In this document: one piece after another, positions 48,090 to 60,000 of the stretch
How the letters are laid out: every line of letters begins with the position of its first letter
Position numbering within the stretch: the stretch's first letter is position 1
Source of the DNA: Blastobasis lacticolella
Taxonomy: Eukaryota > Arthropoda > Insecta > Lepidoptera > Blastobasidae
Reading direction: 5' to 3'
Assembly (NCBI GenBank): GCA_905147135.1
Contig: LR990046.1
Location: 12,492,501 to 12,556,500 of the forward strand
DNA length: 64,000 nt
Made by a program: the position numbers and the translations under genes
Notes under the pieces: generated by a model
Told to the model about the DNA's origin: nothing
Databases searched by the model: none
The model's input: the letters and a program-made list of their open reading frames with translations, nothing else

Positions 48090-49641
48090 ATGTCTGTTTT
48101 GCTCCTGTTGGTAGCAACGCCTTTTGCTGTGGTGCACGGGCTCTGCGGCTCAGACGTTCGGTGGTCGCATAATTTCAACATGGACGATGTGTATGGCATG
48201 TGGTACGGTGTGGGGTACGCTCAGCATACTCCGGATTACACTAACAAGCCTAAACACATTGGCTGCGTCACTCTCCATATAAGCGATGCTACAGTACCGA
48301 TGAACGACGATTGGCTGATGTGGTCCGTAAGTAAATCCTTTTATGGTTGGTTTCACTTTGGTGATAGATTGCTCGTTATATAAAATATTTCAGCAACGTT
48401 CTATAAATGGTAGCTACTTACCAGATCGAAACCCAACGAACTTTGAATCGTCCCGTGGGAACTTTAGATTTGAATGTAGTGAGTGTAGTGTTTACGTAAA
48501 TATTGTATTCTTTATTGTGCAGAGGTACCTCTCATAAATATAATTTTAGATAGAAAAAGTATATTGCTTAATTCTGTTTTCCTTTGCTCATTAACCATGT
48601 ACCATAGGTAATGTACGTTGCCACGGTGTACTTAATGAGGTTGTCTGGTTGAGGCTTCTCATCCGCGTTCCCCAACAAATACCGTCCAAACACTGGTGTT
48701 GTGCAATGGTCTTACTCAGTGTTAATTTTCTAGACACACGAGAGAAGAAAATACGACGACAGAGATTGGCGTTCCAACAGAGACAACCTATTCTCTGATA
48801 CCCCATTATCAGGCAACTGGTTGGACATGCGCGTGGGGAGCAGAGCGAAGAGAGATATCTACGACCAGCGACGAGTGCGCGTCATCTGGGACGAAGATGG
48901 GCAGACCATGGAGCAGAATTATGCTTACACGCCGAGGGAACCAGGGCTCTGGACAGTGGAGCAATGGCGGCCTATGGAGAGGGAGCTCGCTTTAAGAGGA
49001 ATCGGTCAGTAATTTATTTACTTATTATAAATATTATATACAATAGTTATTACACTATATACAATAGTAACTATTCAACAACTAAAAATGAAAATGAAGG
49101 AGCTTACTAAAATCACATAAATTTCTAAGATACTTTTTTTCATCATGTGACATATCACATGTAAGTGAGCATTATAAAAAACATATGAATCACGCTAGTT
49201 TAAATAACTAAGGTATTACATATGAAATACTCGTAAGTTATACCTTACCTGAAGTGCGTCACCGACGCTTGTTTATAGTCGACGCCCTAGAGATTTACCA
49301 TATGTCAGTCTGGAATTTTTAAAACATTTGATAATTTTCCAGACATATGGTATCCAGACGACCCTCCTCGCCACCCGGAAGTCATAAGGGTCCTGAAGGT
49401 CTCCAAGAATGCGCTGCTCATCAACCATTGTGCAGACCAGGGAGGCGGCGGCATCTTCACCCTGTTGCTGCAAAGAACCCCATCTCGAATAGACCGATGG
49501 CAGTGGCTGTCGCTGATCAAACAATTCTATAACTACGGCCTGCCTGTAGTACATCGACATGCGGCGGTTTGCGCTGCGTGCACGCACGTATGCTCTGTAG
49601 TTTATCTGTTGATTTGCGCAATAGTGGTACGATTTTTGTAG
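48090..49641 (+). CDS. Lipocalin-like protein B, secreted, probably membrane-anchored
   Basis: Exons 48090-48326, 48734-49004 and 49343-49641 (TAG), phases 0 and 1, 268 residues. Seen: signal peptide (MSVLLLLVATPFAVVHG), LCGSD then MDDVYGMWYGVGYAQH with the lipocalin-type G-x-W, a second cysteine in HIGCVTLHIS, a charged exon 2 containing RVRVIWDEDGQTMEQNY, and VIRVLKVSKNALLINHC in exon 3. A hydrophobic tail (SVVYLLICAIVVRFL) suggests a GPI signal or C-terminal anchor, but the residues before it are Cys-rich (AVCAACTHVC), unlike A and D. Intron positions and phases equal those of A and D, so the genes arose by tandem duplication. Introns are short (0.4 and 0.34 kb). Ligand unknown. Confidence 0.82.
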
Positions 49642-49717
49642 TTTTATTGGTACTTATATTGGTTTTAGATTTTAGTAGATACCTATGAATGTGAAACATG
49701 TTAGTACCTACAAATTC

Positions 49718-49723
49718 AATAAA
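49718..49723 (+). promoter_or_regulatory. Poly(A) signal candidate for gene B
   Basis: AATAAA 76 bases after the gene B stop. Confidence 0.6.
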
Positions 49724-51045
49724 AGTAACCAATATAACCCAGTATGTTATTATTTAAACCCAAGCGCGGGTTGATAAACCTGCTAAAGTCAGAATAAATC
49801 GAAACTTTTCCCAAGGCTCGCAAATACGCAGCTTAAAGCGCAAAGCTTGAAACAAACAGATCGTAAACTAACCGGCACCGTATCAACCGAGTCGTTCAGC
49901 ATTATTTGTAGCTTTTCTCTTTATGTTAATAATACCTGTTTCATGTCGCTAGCTTGAGTAGCTTCCGATATATTTGTCTGTGAAAAGAGACTATTACATT
50001 AGTATTTTGGTTCAGAAGTTTGCCTAAAAATAATTTAGTGGATTGTAATTGCGTAATAATTTAAACTACTGCTATATTAGTTATCGCTGAATTCATGCTG
50101 GCAAATGTGTGTGGTACGTTATCAACGCCGTACAGTGTACTTTTGGCTACAAAATACAATAAAGTTACATCAAAGTCGTAGCTTAACGAGTCAATCTTAT
50201 GCCAACAACAGATCCTTGCTATTTCGGTCATTTCATAAGATAGAGTAATGACTAGACGGAGTAATGGATATCGGAATTACGGAATTTGTAATTCCGGAAT
50301 GTCGGACATTAAGAAACTTAATATTGTAATTCCGGTATTTGATTTTACACAATATAATTAAAGTTTCAAGCGTTTTCTTTCTGTTTGCATCCTCTGACTT
50401 ACCAACCTCTCACATTCACTAAAGTCACAGTGCCAATGCCGCTTCCCATCATTTTAAGTATAATTTTTAACTTATTTCCTATTTGATATTACAACGAACT
50501 AAAAAAATAATAATGTTAGGTACAGTTAACACGTACAGAACAGCTTACAATAAGCTTTGATTTTGTTTTTGGTTTATCACCGTAGCGAAGCTAAGCATAA
50601 TAATTAGCCGTTTTATTGTTTTTTCAAGAACACCAGGGGTATAACCAATGCGTTGACAACCTGCAAACGAACCTCTACATATATCTCTTGAACGATCCCA
50701 TGTCTGTCCAAAAGAAAGACTGTGTCTGAGATCTCATTAGAATGAATAGTACCACCGAGAAACGTGGACACCAGCAGAAGGTCTACGTACTGGGGACGAG
50801 TACCAAGTCCGCGGCGGATGCTGCGGTAGCGGAATTGTGCTGTTGGCACCAGACCAAAAAGTTCCTCAGAACATTAACTCTACAATATTATTTTTCTCTC
50901 TGTAATGAGATGATAGTATGACACATGTATGACACATCATCACAGAAAAAAGACGAAACACTGGATTTCGTAAACAACGCAGGTATAAACTATATATACT
51001 TCCGTTGACGACTTTATCACTATCACTACATACCTATTATAAAAC

Positions 51046-51530
51046 AAAGCCTCACGCCGCGTCTGTCTGTCTGGTCGCGATAAACTTAAAAACGACTGAA
51101 CGTATTTTTATGCAGAGTAATACAAATATATAGTTAGTGTCTGACCGAAGCTTCGGCTTCGGCCACCTTTGGCCAAAAAAACTACCTTAACGAAACCAGA
51201 AAGTTCCTAGTAAACGTCGTCATTTACTAAATAATGTTATAATTCACATTGTTTCGAAATAATATTATTTCTGAAAAATAAATTGCAAGATATTGTTTTT
51301 ATCATCTCTAGATCAACTTCTAGAGAACAACCTTTCTATAATATACAGCCAATATAAAACTTTAACTAAAATTTAAATGATTTATATTATAAATTGTGGC
51401 TTCCAATTCTGATCAAAATTGAGTTTTTAAACCTTAGTTTTCGGCTTCGACTTGGCCAGAAATTAAGTTTCGGTCGGACACTATTTTAGGGTAGGTAGGA
51501 AAACACGCGAACGAAGTCGCGGCGAGACAG
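51046..51530 (+). repeat. Dispersed repeat module split by a MITE
   Basis: The left part (AAGCCTCACGCCGCGTCTGT CTGTCTGG ... GACTGAACGTATTTTTATGC) and the right part (GGGTAGGTAGG ... ACGCGAACGAAGTCGCGGCG) are the two ends of the module seen intact at 20315-20465. The MITE at 51135-51485 lies between them. Confidence 0.7.
51135..51485. mobile_element. MITE of about 350 bases with 15-base inverted ends
   Basis: It starts TAGTGTCTGACCGAA and ends in a sequence whose complement is TAGTGTCCGACCGAA, one mismatch. Sub-terminal CTTCGGCTTCGGCC and TTTCGGCTTCGACTTGGCC are also mirrored. The interior is AT-rich and noncoding. It is nested in another repeat, so it is the younger insertion. Confidence 0.78.
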
Positions 51531-52112
51531 CGAGCTACTTTCATATAAAAGACATCAACGAGCAGCAAGAACAGTAACTATTTCTGCCATGCTAGTATAT
51601 ACTTAAGATACTCTCTAGCATGGATATATAAGTATAAAGATATGCTTTACCGAACAAATAACTCTCACCGTTAGGTCTCTTGTGCCACAAACTTATTTGA
51701 ACCGGTGACAGCGTCGTTGTTGTTGGCAATGACATAACATTTCAATATGGCAACACTTAGTTCCAGTTTTGGCCTCTGGTTTGTGGCACTGAAATAGACG
51801 TCAGTCATCAATATCGCTAAGACGCTAGATATAACATTGTGAAAGCGTACAAAATTGTTGCAATGTAATACCTAAAATATAAATTTCTAAACAGTATTTA
51901 TTAATTAATTATACAAATGCTTTAAATTATGCAAATTGGGATTCGTCAATTACAAATCAAACCTTTAATCTTTATCATTTTACCTCCTTTAAAATTATGC
52001 CACTTTTGTTGTTGTAGAATTCTTTAACGAAGTTTTTATTGATATGTTGACTGCTTTGAAGCTACATTACATAACGATATTATTGTTATTGATTAATTTG
52101 TATACTCATCTG

Positions 52113-52418
52113 TTATCTCTTTTTATGTATGTTCCGCGAAAACAAAATCAACAGCATTATGCCGCCGGTGCAAAGTAAGACAGCCAAATAAAAAATAAGC
52201 AGGTAGCGTGCATTGAATTTGATTGAACATACCAACTTATCATGGCCGGTTAATAATTTAGCAATCAACACTGAAATATTAATTGGAAATGCTAAAAACA
52301 TAAGTTTTACAAGTAATATGTGATGTTTGTTATACTTTACGGAAAAAATATACTCCATTCTTGTTTTTGGTTTCTGTTTATCGGAATTAGTGCATGTGTT
52401 TCCTACGCAACTCGGCAT
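52113..52418 (-). CDS. Small unrecognised ORF, two hydrophobic segments
   Basis: An ATG-initiated frame of 101 codons. It opens MPSCVGNTCTNSDKQK, faintly like the start of a THAP zinc finger, but the downstream Cys/His ligands are absent. Two hydrophobic stretches follow (ILLVKLMFLAFPINISVLI and YLLIFYLAVLLCTGGIML), and the end is basic. AT-rich DNA easily yields such segments. There is no neighbour of known function. I do not assign a role and give it low confidence as a gene. Confidence 0.2.
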   Translation of the reverse strand: MPSCVGNTCTNSDKQKPKTRMEYIFSVKYNKHHILLVKLMFLAFPINISVLIAKLLTGHDKLVCSIKFNARYLLIFYLAVLLCTGGIMLLILFSRNIHKKR

Positions 52419-53373
52419 TCTTAGATTTTAAAGTAACGACCATTCGTATGGTACGTATATACAACCATACGTGGCCAAAACGTCACTGAGACGACGTTGG
52501 AGCGCCATTATAGTTTTAGCTCCAATGAAGTGGTGTCATTGCCTTTGTACAATGTACCGGTCCATTATGTAGAAGTCTTTGCTCTCTAGTCTAGAATTTC
52601 ATCGACCACCTATTTTCATATTAATGACATCAACGACGTTCATGAAGAATTTAAAGGAAAAATCCTATGTTTTTATGATTAAATGAATTCTAGCTAGACC
52701 AAAAAGATTTTAAAGCTACCTTTATAGCAGAGCAATTTTTATTTTGCTCTGTAAGCTAGACATACCGATTTAGGTGTGTGTGTGCCCCATTGAATGTTGT
52801 CATTTATCTCCGAAACGGCTGGACTGAATTAGATACGATTTTTCATCTGTTATAACACAATATATCTAGGCACAGGAAACATTTACGAACATATCCTAAT
52901 AATTAAATTCGGGAAGGAGGACTGATTGGATGGTTGTTTGTGTCTCTTTCGTATGAAGCGTAATAGCGTCAACTTTCACCATACATAACTGGCTACAGAG
53001 TTGGCTAAATCAGGGATAAGAAGAGAGTTTCCGAAGAATATGAATTCGGAACATTTGAAACTATCAATCACAAAAGTAACAAATACCTAGGTATAAAACA
53101 AAACATCCAATTTCAGAAATCAAGAGCATTTTCCCTCTGCAGCATTTGGACAGATTCGCTACTAGATAGAAGGTATTAGGTAGATAGGTTCATAAAATAC
53201 CATATTGTTAGCTTTTTTCTGTAACCAGCTTTAACACCTCTCTGCTCTTGAATGATCTGTAGCCGCAACTGAATCTATATGGCAGTCAAAAAACCTAATC
53301 TCAACGATCTGCGACAATCCTTTAATGTCACAGATAGTTTTCAGCGTATTTAAAGATTTATAGCTAGAGTGAC

Positions 53374-53566
53374 ACCCGTATTCAGAAACGCTCAAGTTCG
53401 CGCGAATGCACAAGGTTCCAAATGACAGCTTTTTTGAGTGGTGGTAAGGCGTCCGTCAAAATGAATTAAATTGGCCAATGACAGAGCCGTCTTGAACGCA
53501 GTGCGCTCACCTGTGTGAACGTATAGTAACGCTACTTTGCTACATACATTATTTGCGAATACGGGT
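53374..53566. mobile_element. MITE of 193 bases with perfect 10-base inverted ends
   Basis: ACCCGTATTC at 53374 is matched by GAATACGGGT at 53557-53566. The interior contains AGAGCCGTCTTGAACGCAGT and GCGCTCACCTGTGTGAACG, shared with 46800-46975. Noncoding. Confidence 0.72.
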
Positions 53567-54299
53567 TATAATTTCGATTTAGAAATGTCGCAGCGCGAGA
53601 AATGGCCTCCAAGTCTAAGAGGTTAGGCCGTCGTGAGACGCGCAGTGACTCACCGTCATCCATCATCCGGCAATTAAGCTCATGTCTACGATTAACACGT
53701 GAAAAACACAACAAGGTTGTTTATGAGGATGTGGTCGAGTGGCCCCCGACCCGGGCAGGAAACTCTCGCGGACTATTACAATAATTAGACGCTTAACCTG
53801 GGTGAACTGGTCGATGTTCGGTAAGTATGTAGGTACCTAGGAATTTTCTCTTATGTACGTACTTGGAAGTTTAATCGGTGATGCGATTATTTTGAATAAA
53901 TCGATCGACCACTTAACTGATAAATCGCCCGCGGGGGGTGGGAGTGTGGCGTTCCGGGGGATAACCGCGCGACTTGGGGCAAGGAGTATTTTGTTCCAAT
54001 ATCTTGGGGTGGGCCGTTTTTTACTTTGTGCCAGTATATGTACAATAGTAACTTCCTTCTGTCGGAGTCAGGTAAAATACTTGAGCACTGCCCCGCGCCC
54101 CGCTTCAGGCCCAAAACAACCACGAAACACCTACCTCACCGCGGGCGATATACCAGTTGTATGGTCGATCTCATATATTCTAGATCTATAGTTCGGCTTC
54201 GTAGGGCATTCTCTCTGTCGCACGCATCTGAATAAATACGAACCCGCAACTATAAGTATTAGATAAAGGAACGATTGTGGAAGTTATAGGTGTACGCTA

Positions 54300-54375
54300 C
54301 GCATGTTGTATGTGAGGCGGACCTTCCCGTGCCTCGCCGGAGCGCAACCGGGACATATCGCCAAGGTGGTGATGG
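54300..54375 (+). mobile_element. Fragment of tRNA-derived SINE 3' end
   Basis: GGCGGACCTTCCCGTGCCTC, GCGCAACCGGGACATA and CGCCAAGGTGGTGATG are a diverged match to the SINE 3' end at about 62141-62203. Confidence 0.55.
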
Positions 54376-54811
54376 TGACGTCTGATGGTTACGGGATGGG
54401 CATCAAAAGTATCCACTATCTATTTAATGGGGTTTCCCTGTTTGTTAGGTATCATTCTCTTAAGCTGTATCTCAGTTAATCTTTAGTTAAATTTAGAAAC
54501 TATCAATTTAGTTTATTTTTTCAGTCATACCTACATGGTATCATTAATCATGAACTAATTCCAGGCTCTTGTTATTCAATCAAGAACACAAGAACCTCTA
54601 CTAGGACGTAGAGTAGCCAAGTTGATTCCATTAAAACAGGAGTGTGAACTACTAACCCCGCGTCACGTCCGCTCGGGTATTATGAGAATTAAGGTTCTAA
54701 TTAGTTTACATCCCACTCCCATAGCGGTTAGCCGCTCACACGCCGCCCGGGAGTAAGGAGTGACCGCGCGACTCCGCAGTGCTCCTCGCCTCGCGGCCCA
54801 AACACGCAGGA

Positions 54812-55357
54812 ATGCATCTCGCAGCGGCTGCAATCAGCGCCCTGATCGCGGCGATCGAGTGCGCCAACTACGACCGATATGAAACCACTTACCGATACCC
54901 GAGTTCGACCTACAACACTTTTCCATACAGAACAGGCAGCTACGGCAGCGACATAGCCGAGTTTCCCGACGCCACCAGATATCCCAACCACAGCCCTGGC
55001 TACTCGACGAGCAGGTTTCCCGACAGCTATTCCACCGGGGGCTACACGACTCCGCGCTACAATAACATGTACAATGGAGTATCGAACAACCACAATCAAA
55101 GATTGAATGGCGGTTACGGTGGGCAGCAGTACGGGATGACGGGGATACCTACTGGAGGGTACAGCTCTTACGAGGCCCCGTTCGTTCGAGACCTGGGCAG
55201 CTGCATGAACAGGTCCCCGCAGCACGGCATCTGGGTGGACCAACTGATGGGCATATGGTACGGCGTGGAGCTGGTGCAGCACCTGGGCATGGACGCGCAT
55301 GTCGACCAGTGGACCAAAACCTGTATCGTGGTCCATATATCTGAGCCCAAGGACAGG
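54812..55357 (+). CDS. Lipocalin-like protein C, first coding exon only (182 codons)
   Basis: A signal peptide (MHLAAAAISALIAAIEC) is followed by a long Tyr/Ser/Pro/Gly-rich leader of about 130 residues (YDRYETTYRYPSSTYNTF, GYSTSRFPDSYSTGGYTT, NNMYNGVSNN) and then the family core DLGSCMNRSPQHGIWVDQ, LMGIWYGVELVQHLG and KTCIVVHISEPKDR. The exon ends at a good donor (AGG|GTAAGT) in phase 0, exactly like exon 1 of A, B and D. No matching exon 2 or 3 is visible before gene D starts. The exon may splice over D exon 1 to the exons at 60803 and 62320, or the gene has lost its 3' part. The leader has no counterpart in A, B or D. Low-complexity Tyr-rich text suggests an extracellular or self-associating region, which is inference. 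Confidence 0.75.
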
Positions 55358-57014
55358 GTAAGTTTCGTAATAATTTTGTTTATTTAATGCACGTACCTTT
55401 CCTTTATGAACTGTATTAACATTGATAACAAAAAAATTACAAAAATAAAGTAATATCTAGGCAGTGTCTCGTTGTATGTCCATAGACATTCCAGTGTAAA
55501 TTGTGTGCATTTAATTGCATTGATTAAGTATTTGCATTTTAAATTAATCTTCATCATCAGCAGCCTATGTAAGTACATTATAGTTTACTTATATTAAAAT
55601 GAATGTGGTAATAAAGGATATTCCTTTATTGATGTCGTGAATTATGTAGCACATGCTAATGTAGCATATGTCTTAAATCGTAATGATATTAACTTAATAG
55701 AGCCATAACAGACGTAACTCTGCTCCTGCCAAACGAGGTTGTATGCTATTTAGAAAATTTCGCGCCTGTAAGCCCCCGCCCACGGGAACCTCCCATTTGT
55801 AATTGCAGTGAGGAGTCCGTTCACTCTGCAAAAGAACAAGTAGAACCTTGCCAGTCCTGTAGCACAGTATAACAGCTCTTTTTAAAATAAATTCCATGAA
55901 TATCATGTCATGTTCGAAGGTCATACCAGATATAAAACGTTTCAATTGTTTTGAGGATCGTGAGCTACCTACACAAAAATAGAAATGGAGGCTATTGAGA
56001 AAGTATATAAGGACGATGACGTCATAGACCGCGAGAGTGAGCAATCGATTGTTGGCGTTGAGTGCTTATTAATGTACTTCCTGAAATAAAAAAACGATTG
56101 AAACTCAACTTACAAAATCCTATGCTCGTGTGCAAAGAGATTGGAAAGTTAGCTACCTCCATGGTTAGTGGCGCAGCCTTGTCAAATTATAAGTATAGAT
56201 ACATTTGATACATTTTATGGAAAATCGCTGCCTGTTTGTCATAGTAATAAGAATAGCATAAAAATGCAACAAAATGTAAAGAACAAATCACAAATTCATG
56301 GAATAACTAGCTCTATCAATCGCGTACGAAACCGCAGTTACGTAACTAGAAAACTAAAAGGATTGCAGAGCAATTTACGGCAATTAAAGAAGTACAAGTT
56401 CGAGTATCCTCGCCATCTTGCGCTAACATGGAAACAAGTAGGTATATAAACTACTAAATAACCTGCCTCATCAAAAGGATTAAACTACTTAAAATACTAT
56501 TTAAAAAAAATAAAACAAGATGATTGATTAAAAAAAGACCGCATTGGTTCTATTTTGCTCTCAGTTTGTTATCGTGGGCTCTGTGTGGGCATAATGGATG
56601 TGGGCATTGAATTACATAGGTATGCGGATTATGCAAAAATATGATGGATGGATGATTGCAAAGTAAAGCCGATAGTCGAAGCAAAAATAAATAAATTCAT
56701 GAATAACGCCATATAAATTGATTGTGACATTTAAACCTCTACGTGACTCATCTTATTATTATTCGATTGAAAGCAAGACTTCAAGATGACTTCATACTAG
56801 ACAACGCATTGGTTTTTCACTTCTACAGTAGTTCAACAGTTGTATGGGCGCGGGTCAAACGTGATAACATCTCATCAGCGACAGCGGCGCGCGCGCACCG
56901 CGCCGACGACATCGCGACAGTCGGCTCGCACCCGCGCACGCGCGCTCACTCCACACCGTGGATGGAAACTCGATCTAGTGTTTCGAATGATAGTGAACTT
57001 GAGATGATCGCACG
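55358..57014. other. Gap between exon C and gene D
   Basis: AT-rich. I searched for the exon 3 pattern (V-L-K ... L-N-F-C) and the exon 2 pattern (L-x-W-D/H-E) and found neither. A 93-codon frame at 56168-56449 ends at a possible donor (CAA|GTAGGT) but resembles no family. A CpG-rich patch at 56845-56965 (CGGCGCGCGCGCACCGCGCC) is the likely promoter of gene D. Confidence 0.5.
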
Positions 57015-60000
57015 ATGTTATCGCCCGGAATGTTGACCGTGACTTCCTTCCTTCTTCTGTTTCTTGGCTTCGCTTTCGGAGATGCCAATTCGACCGATAC
57101 TAACGTAACAGTGTCTTGTGTGCACGAACACTTGTACGATGATCTGGATATCAAGAATATTAGCGGGAAGTGGAAGGTGATCTCCGTCTTTATGCATTTG
57201 ACGACAGAAGGGCACCGAGAGATCCACACTTGCCCTACAGTCACAATTTGGGAGACTGCCGAGATACCGACCACTACATTTGGGGTAATGTTCCAATTTG
57301 CGCAACCTTAATTCTTTTTTATAACTGAATATATTCATCATCATCAACAGCCCACTATCCACCGCAAGACTTAAGCATCCTCTTTATCAATTATTGATGG
57401 GAATTTGAATTGCTATAATTATATCATGCTTGGCAGGCGTCTCTGTAAAACAGAAAATGAGCAGCAGCAATTCTGTTCAGTATTTTCAACACTACTCAAA
57501 TAGTTCGTTTTTTTTATACCATTAAGGTAGCGAACAAGCTTACGGCTTAGTTTTCAAGATACATTGAATTATAACTAGGAAACGAGACTTTATGACAAAT
57601 TGGTATTCCCGGCTGGAGTAGCCTATTGACCTAAACCTAGTCCTATTGATAATGTGTGACTAAAGTAAACTTATTTCTCTGTCTGCTTGTTTACCTACAT
57701 TGTCAACGAAACCAGTTTATATTGTTAGAACAAAAATATTGTTTGTTCAACTTTTGAATTAGGTATATGAGCGATTTATAAATATGTGATATCATAATGT
57801 TTGCCGAATTAGTATCCTGCTGCCGCTTGGGGCTTTGCGTTGGTGTGATCGACCTCCGAACGCGTATCCGTTTTCTCGCCCCAAATGTCAGCTCCCCATT
57901 GTAATTTGGCGGGAGTTTAGCACATCTATCCTGTTTGACTTCCTGGTCGGGATGGAATTGTGATGTTTGAGATCGTATTGGGTCACCAAATACGATATAA
58001 GTGCAACAGATTTTTAAATTCTATCAATTCATCGCTCTTATAGGTAATTGACTACATTGATAGCTTATAACAAAAAAAATATTAGTCGCTGTCGACAATA
58101 AAAAATCGTAATTCAATATTAAGAATTAAAAGCATGTTGTTAAACAAAGTTTTTTATAGCCTAAATTAATATTAAAACATACAATACAATAAAATTAACA
58201 GTTTTGTTTGATTTAAGGACATTTGTTATGTAATAACAGCTGATGTTTTGTTTTATATTTTTTATTATGGTAAGCAGTCTGAAAAGATTTTCTGATTCTG
58301 ATTGAGAAAAGTAACCGGTCTTATACCGTTGGCGAAGCGAGGTTGACCAAGGTCATCCGCTGGGGACCCGGTGACTGTCCCGAATGACTGTAGCAATTTA
58401 ATATTATTTATGCAAGTAGGTACTAACAATAGATAAATGTGATTTAAAATTAAAAAAAATGGGTGTGATCGAGTAGGTTAGGCTTAGTCAGAATCACAAC
58501 TGGATCTGGTACCTGGAAAGGACACCGCCTTGGACTTGAACTAGGTAATTCAACAATATCCAAAGATCCAATATACAAAGGATTAATAATTAGTCCATTG
58601 TAATGGTAGTACCAACCAAACCTACGCGTCTTCGGTGTTCTCCAACTGAGTCATATCAGGCTCAATTAAACACAACTCCTTATTAACCCCTCCCAGCAAT
58701 TCAGACGTTCGACCCAAAACTGTGACACACTGCGACCGTCTCGCATGGACGACTTTGAATGGATAGAAATACTCATGTGAAGATTGGCCAAATTACCAGT
58801 TTAAGTACCCCATTTTATGACTCAGATTGTAATAAAATATAGGTTATTAAGATATAAGAACGGCAATTTTTTTGTTATCAATTAGACAGTATATACGAAT
58901 ATTGCAGAATATTGCAACATTTATCTACAAGGTTTTACCCGCGTGGTGTTATGAGAGTTTAGCTTTTGCCCGCGATATCATTTAAACGACCATTTTACAT
59001 GACCTACTTATGTTATGAATGCTAGTACTACGGAGAGATCAAGTAGTGTCTCCGGTTCTTCCCGCCCGTTTGAGATGAAAGATGGCTTACATTTCCCAAG
59101 CTTGTAAAAACTCCATCAAAATCAGTTCAGTTCATCTTAGTATATAGAATATATAGATAAATATTAAATTAGTACGAAACTATTGTATATATTCCTTAAT
59201 GGAAGTTAGATTTTGAGTTAGAGTTTGTAGAAGGCTCTACTGCTAAGATCAGCAGTTAACCCGATGTTTGTTATTAAGTAGGTATTATACATATATACTT
59301 ACACGTATAAGCAGAATATAATTGGGTACTGATCATCTTGGCGTTATGTCCCGGTTGCGCTTTCACACGCGAGGGCTCGGGGCCGGCTTTTTTTTTCGTC
59401 TGTGTATGACTGTGCATTACGTGAGATGTTACACTAGTTCGGGCCCGTAGGTACCTAGTTCAACTCGAATGAAGTAAAAATTAGAGCCACTTCTAAACAA
59501 AGGTGACCTGCTCGTTAGTTTGCCTCCCTCTTATAAAGGTTAATATCTAATTCGGTCAATTAATAGAGTCTGACCGTCTGTCGCCCCCTGTACAATGTCA
59601 ACATGTAATGACGTCAACGTCATTATTAACAAACCTAGACAATATTACCCAAGATTTTGTACGTACCGACTAGCTTCTCTCATTTACGCAAAATGAACTT
59701 CAATGCCAAAAAGTGCAAGATCTTTATTTTTGCGCTTTCCGTAATTCCATTACGCTAGGATTCCTAAAAATAGGCGTGAGAAGTTATTAAGCAGATTACT
59801 GAGCGCTCCCAGTAGCGATAGGTGAGAAAAAAATTCCATTCTTACTCATCGCAGGGGACGTTGATAGGGACTTTTGATTGAACAGGCGGAATTGTCATAT
59901 AGCCATTAGACATCGATTTTATTTGGCAATTACTACAATTAAATATATCAAACAAGTTGTAACAATTACGAATCCGACTTCTGGGTTCTGTATGCAGGTG

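Larger units (their letters stand above)
49724..54811. other. Five-kilobase spacer between genes B and C
   Basis: No gene is firmly supported. It holds a repeat interrupted by a MITE (51046-51530), a small open frame (52113-52418, minus), a MITE (53374-53566), a SINE scrap (54300-54375) and, at the right end, a CpG-richer stretch (54655-54811) that should be the gene C promoter and 5' UTR. A 78-codon minus frame at 50613-50849 is unrecognised. A pair of 11-base inverted repeats (GTGCCACAAAC ... GTTTGTGGCAC) brackets about 51682-51788. Confidence 0.5.

Noticed and set aside
50613..50849. 78-codon minus frame
   Set aside because: Unrecognised. No splice or regulatory context supports it.
52113..52418. 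THAP zinc-finger gene
   Set aside because: Only the first few residues resemble THAP. The later zinc ligands and motifs are missing. It is kept only as a low-confidence ORF.
54728..55336. 202-codon minus-strand frame
   Set aside because: It is the shadow of lipocalin-like exon C, whose plus-strand frame has a signal peptide, family motifs and a phase-matched donor.
56168..56449. 93-codon Lys/Arg-rich frame ending at a possible donor
   Set aside because: It begins at GTG, resembles no family and does not show the exon 2 pattern expected for gene C.
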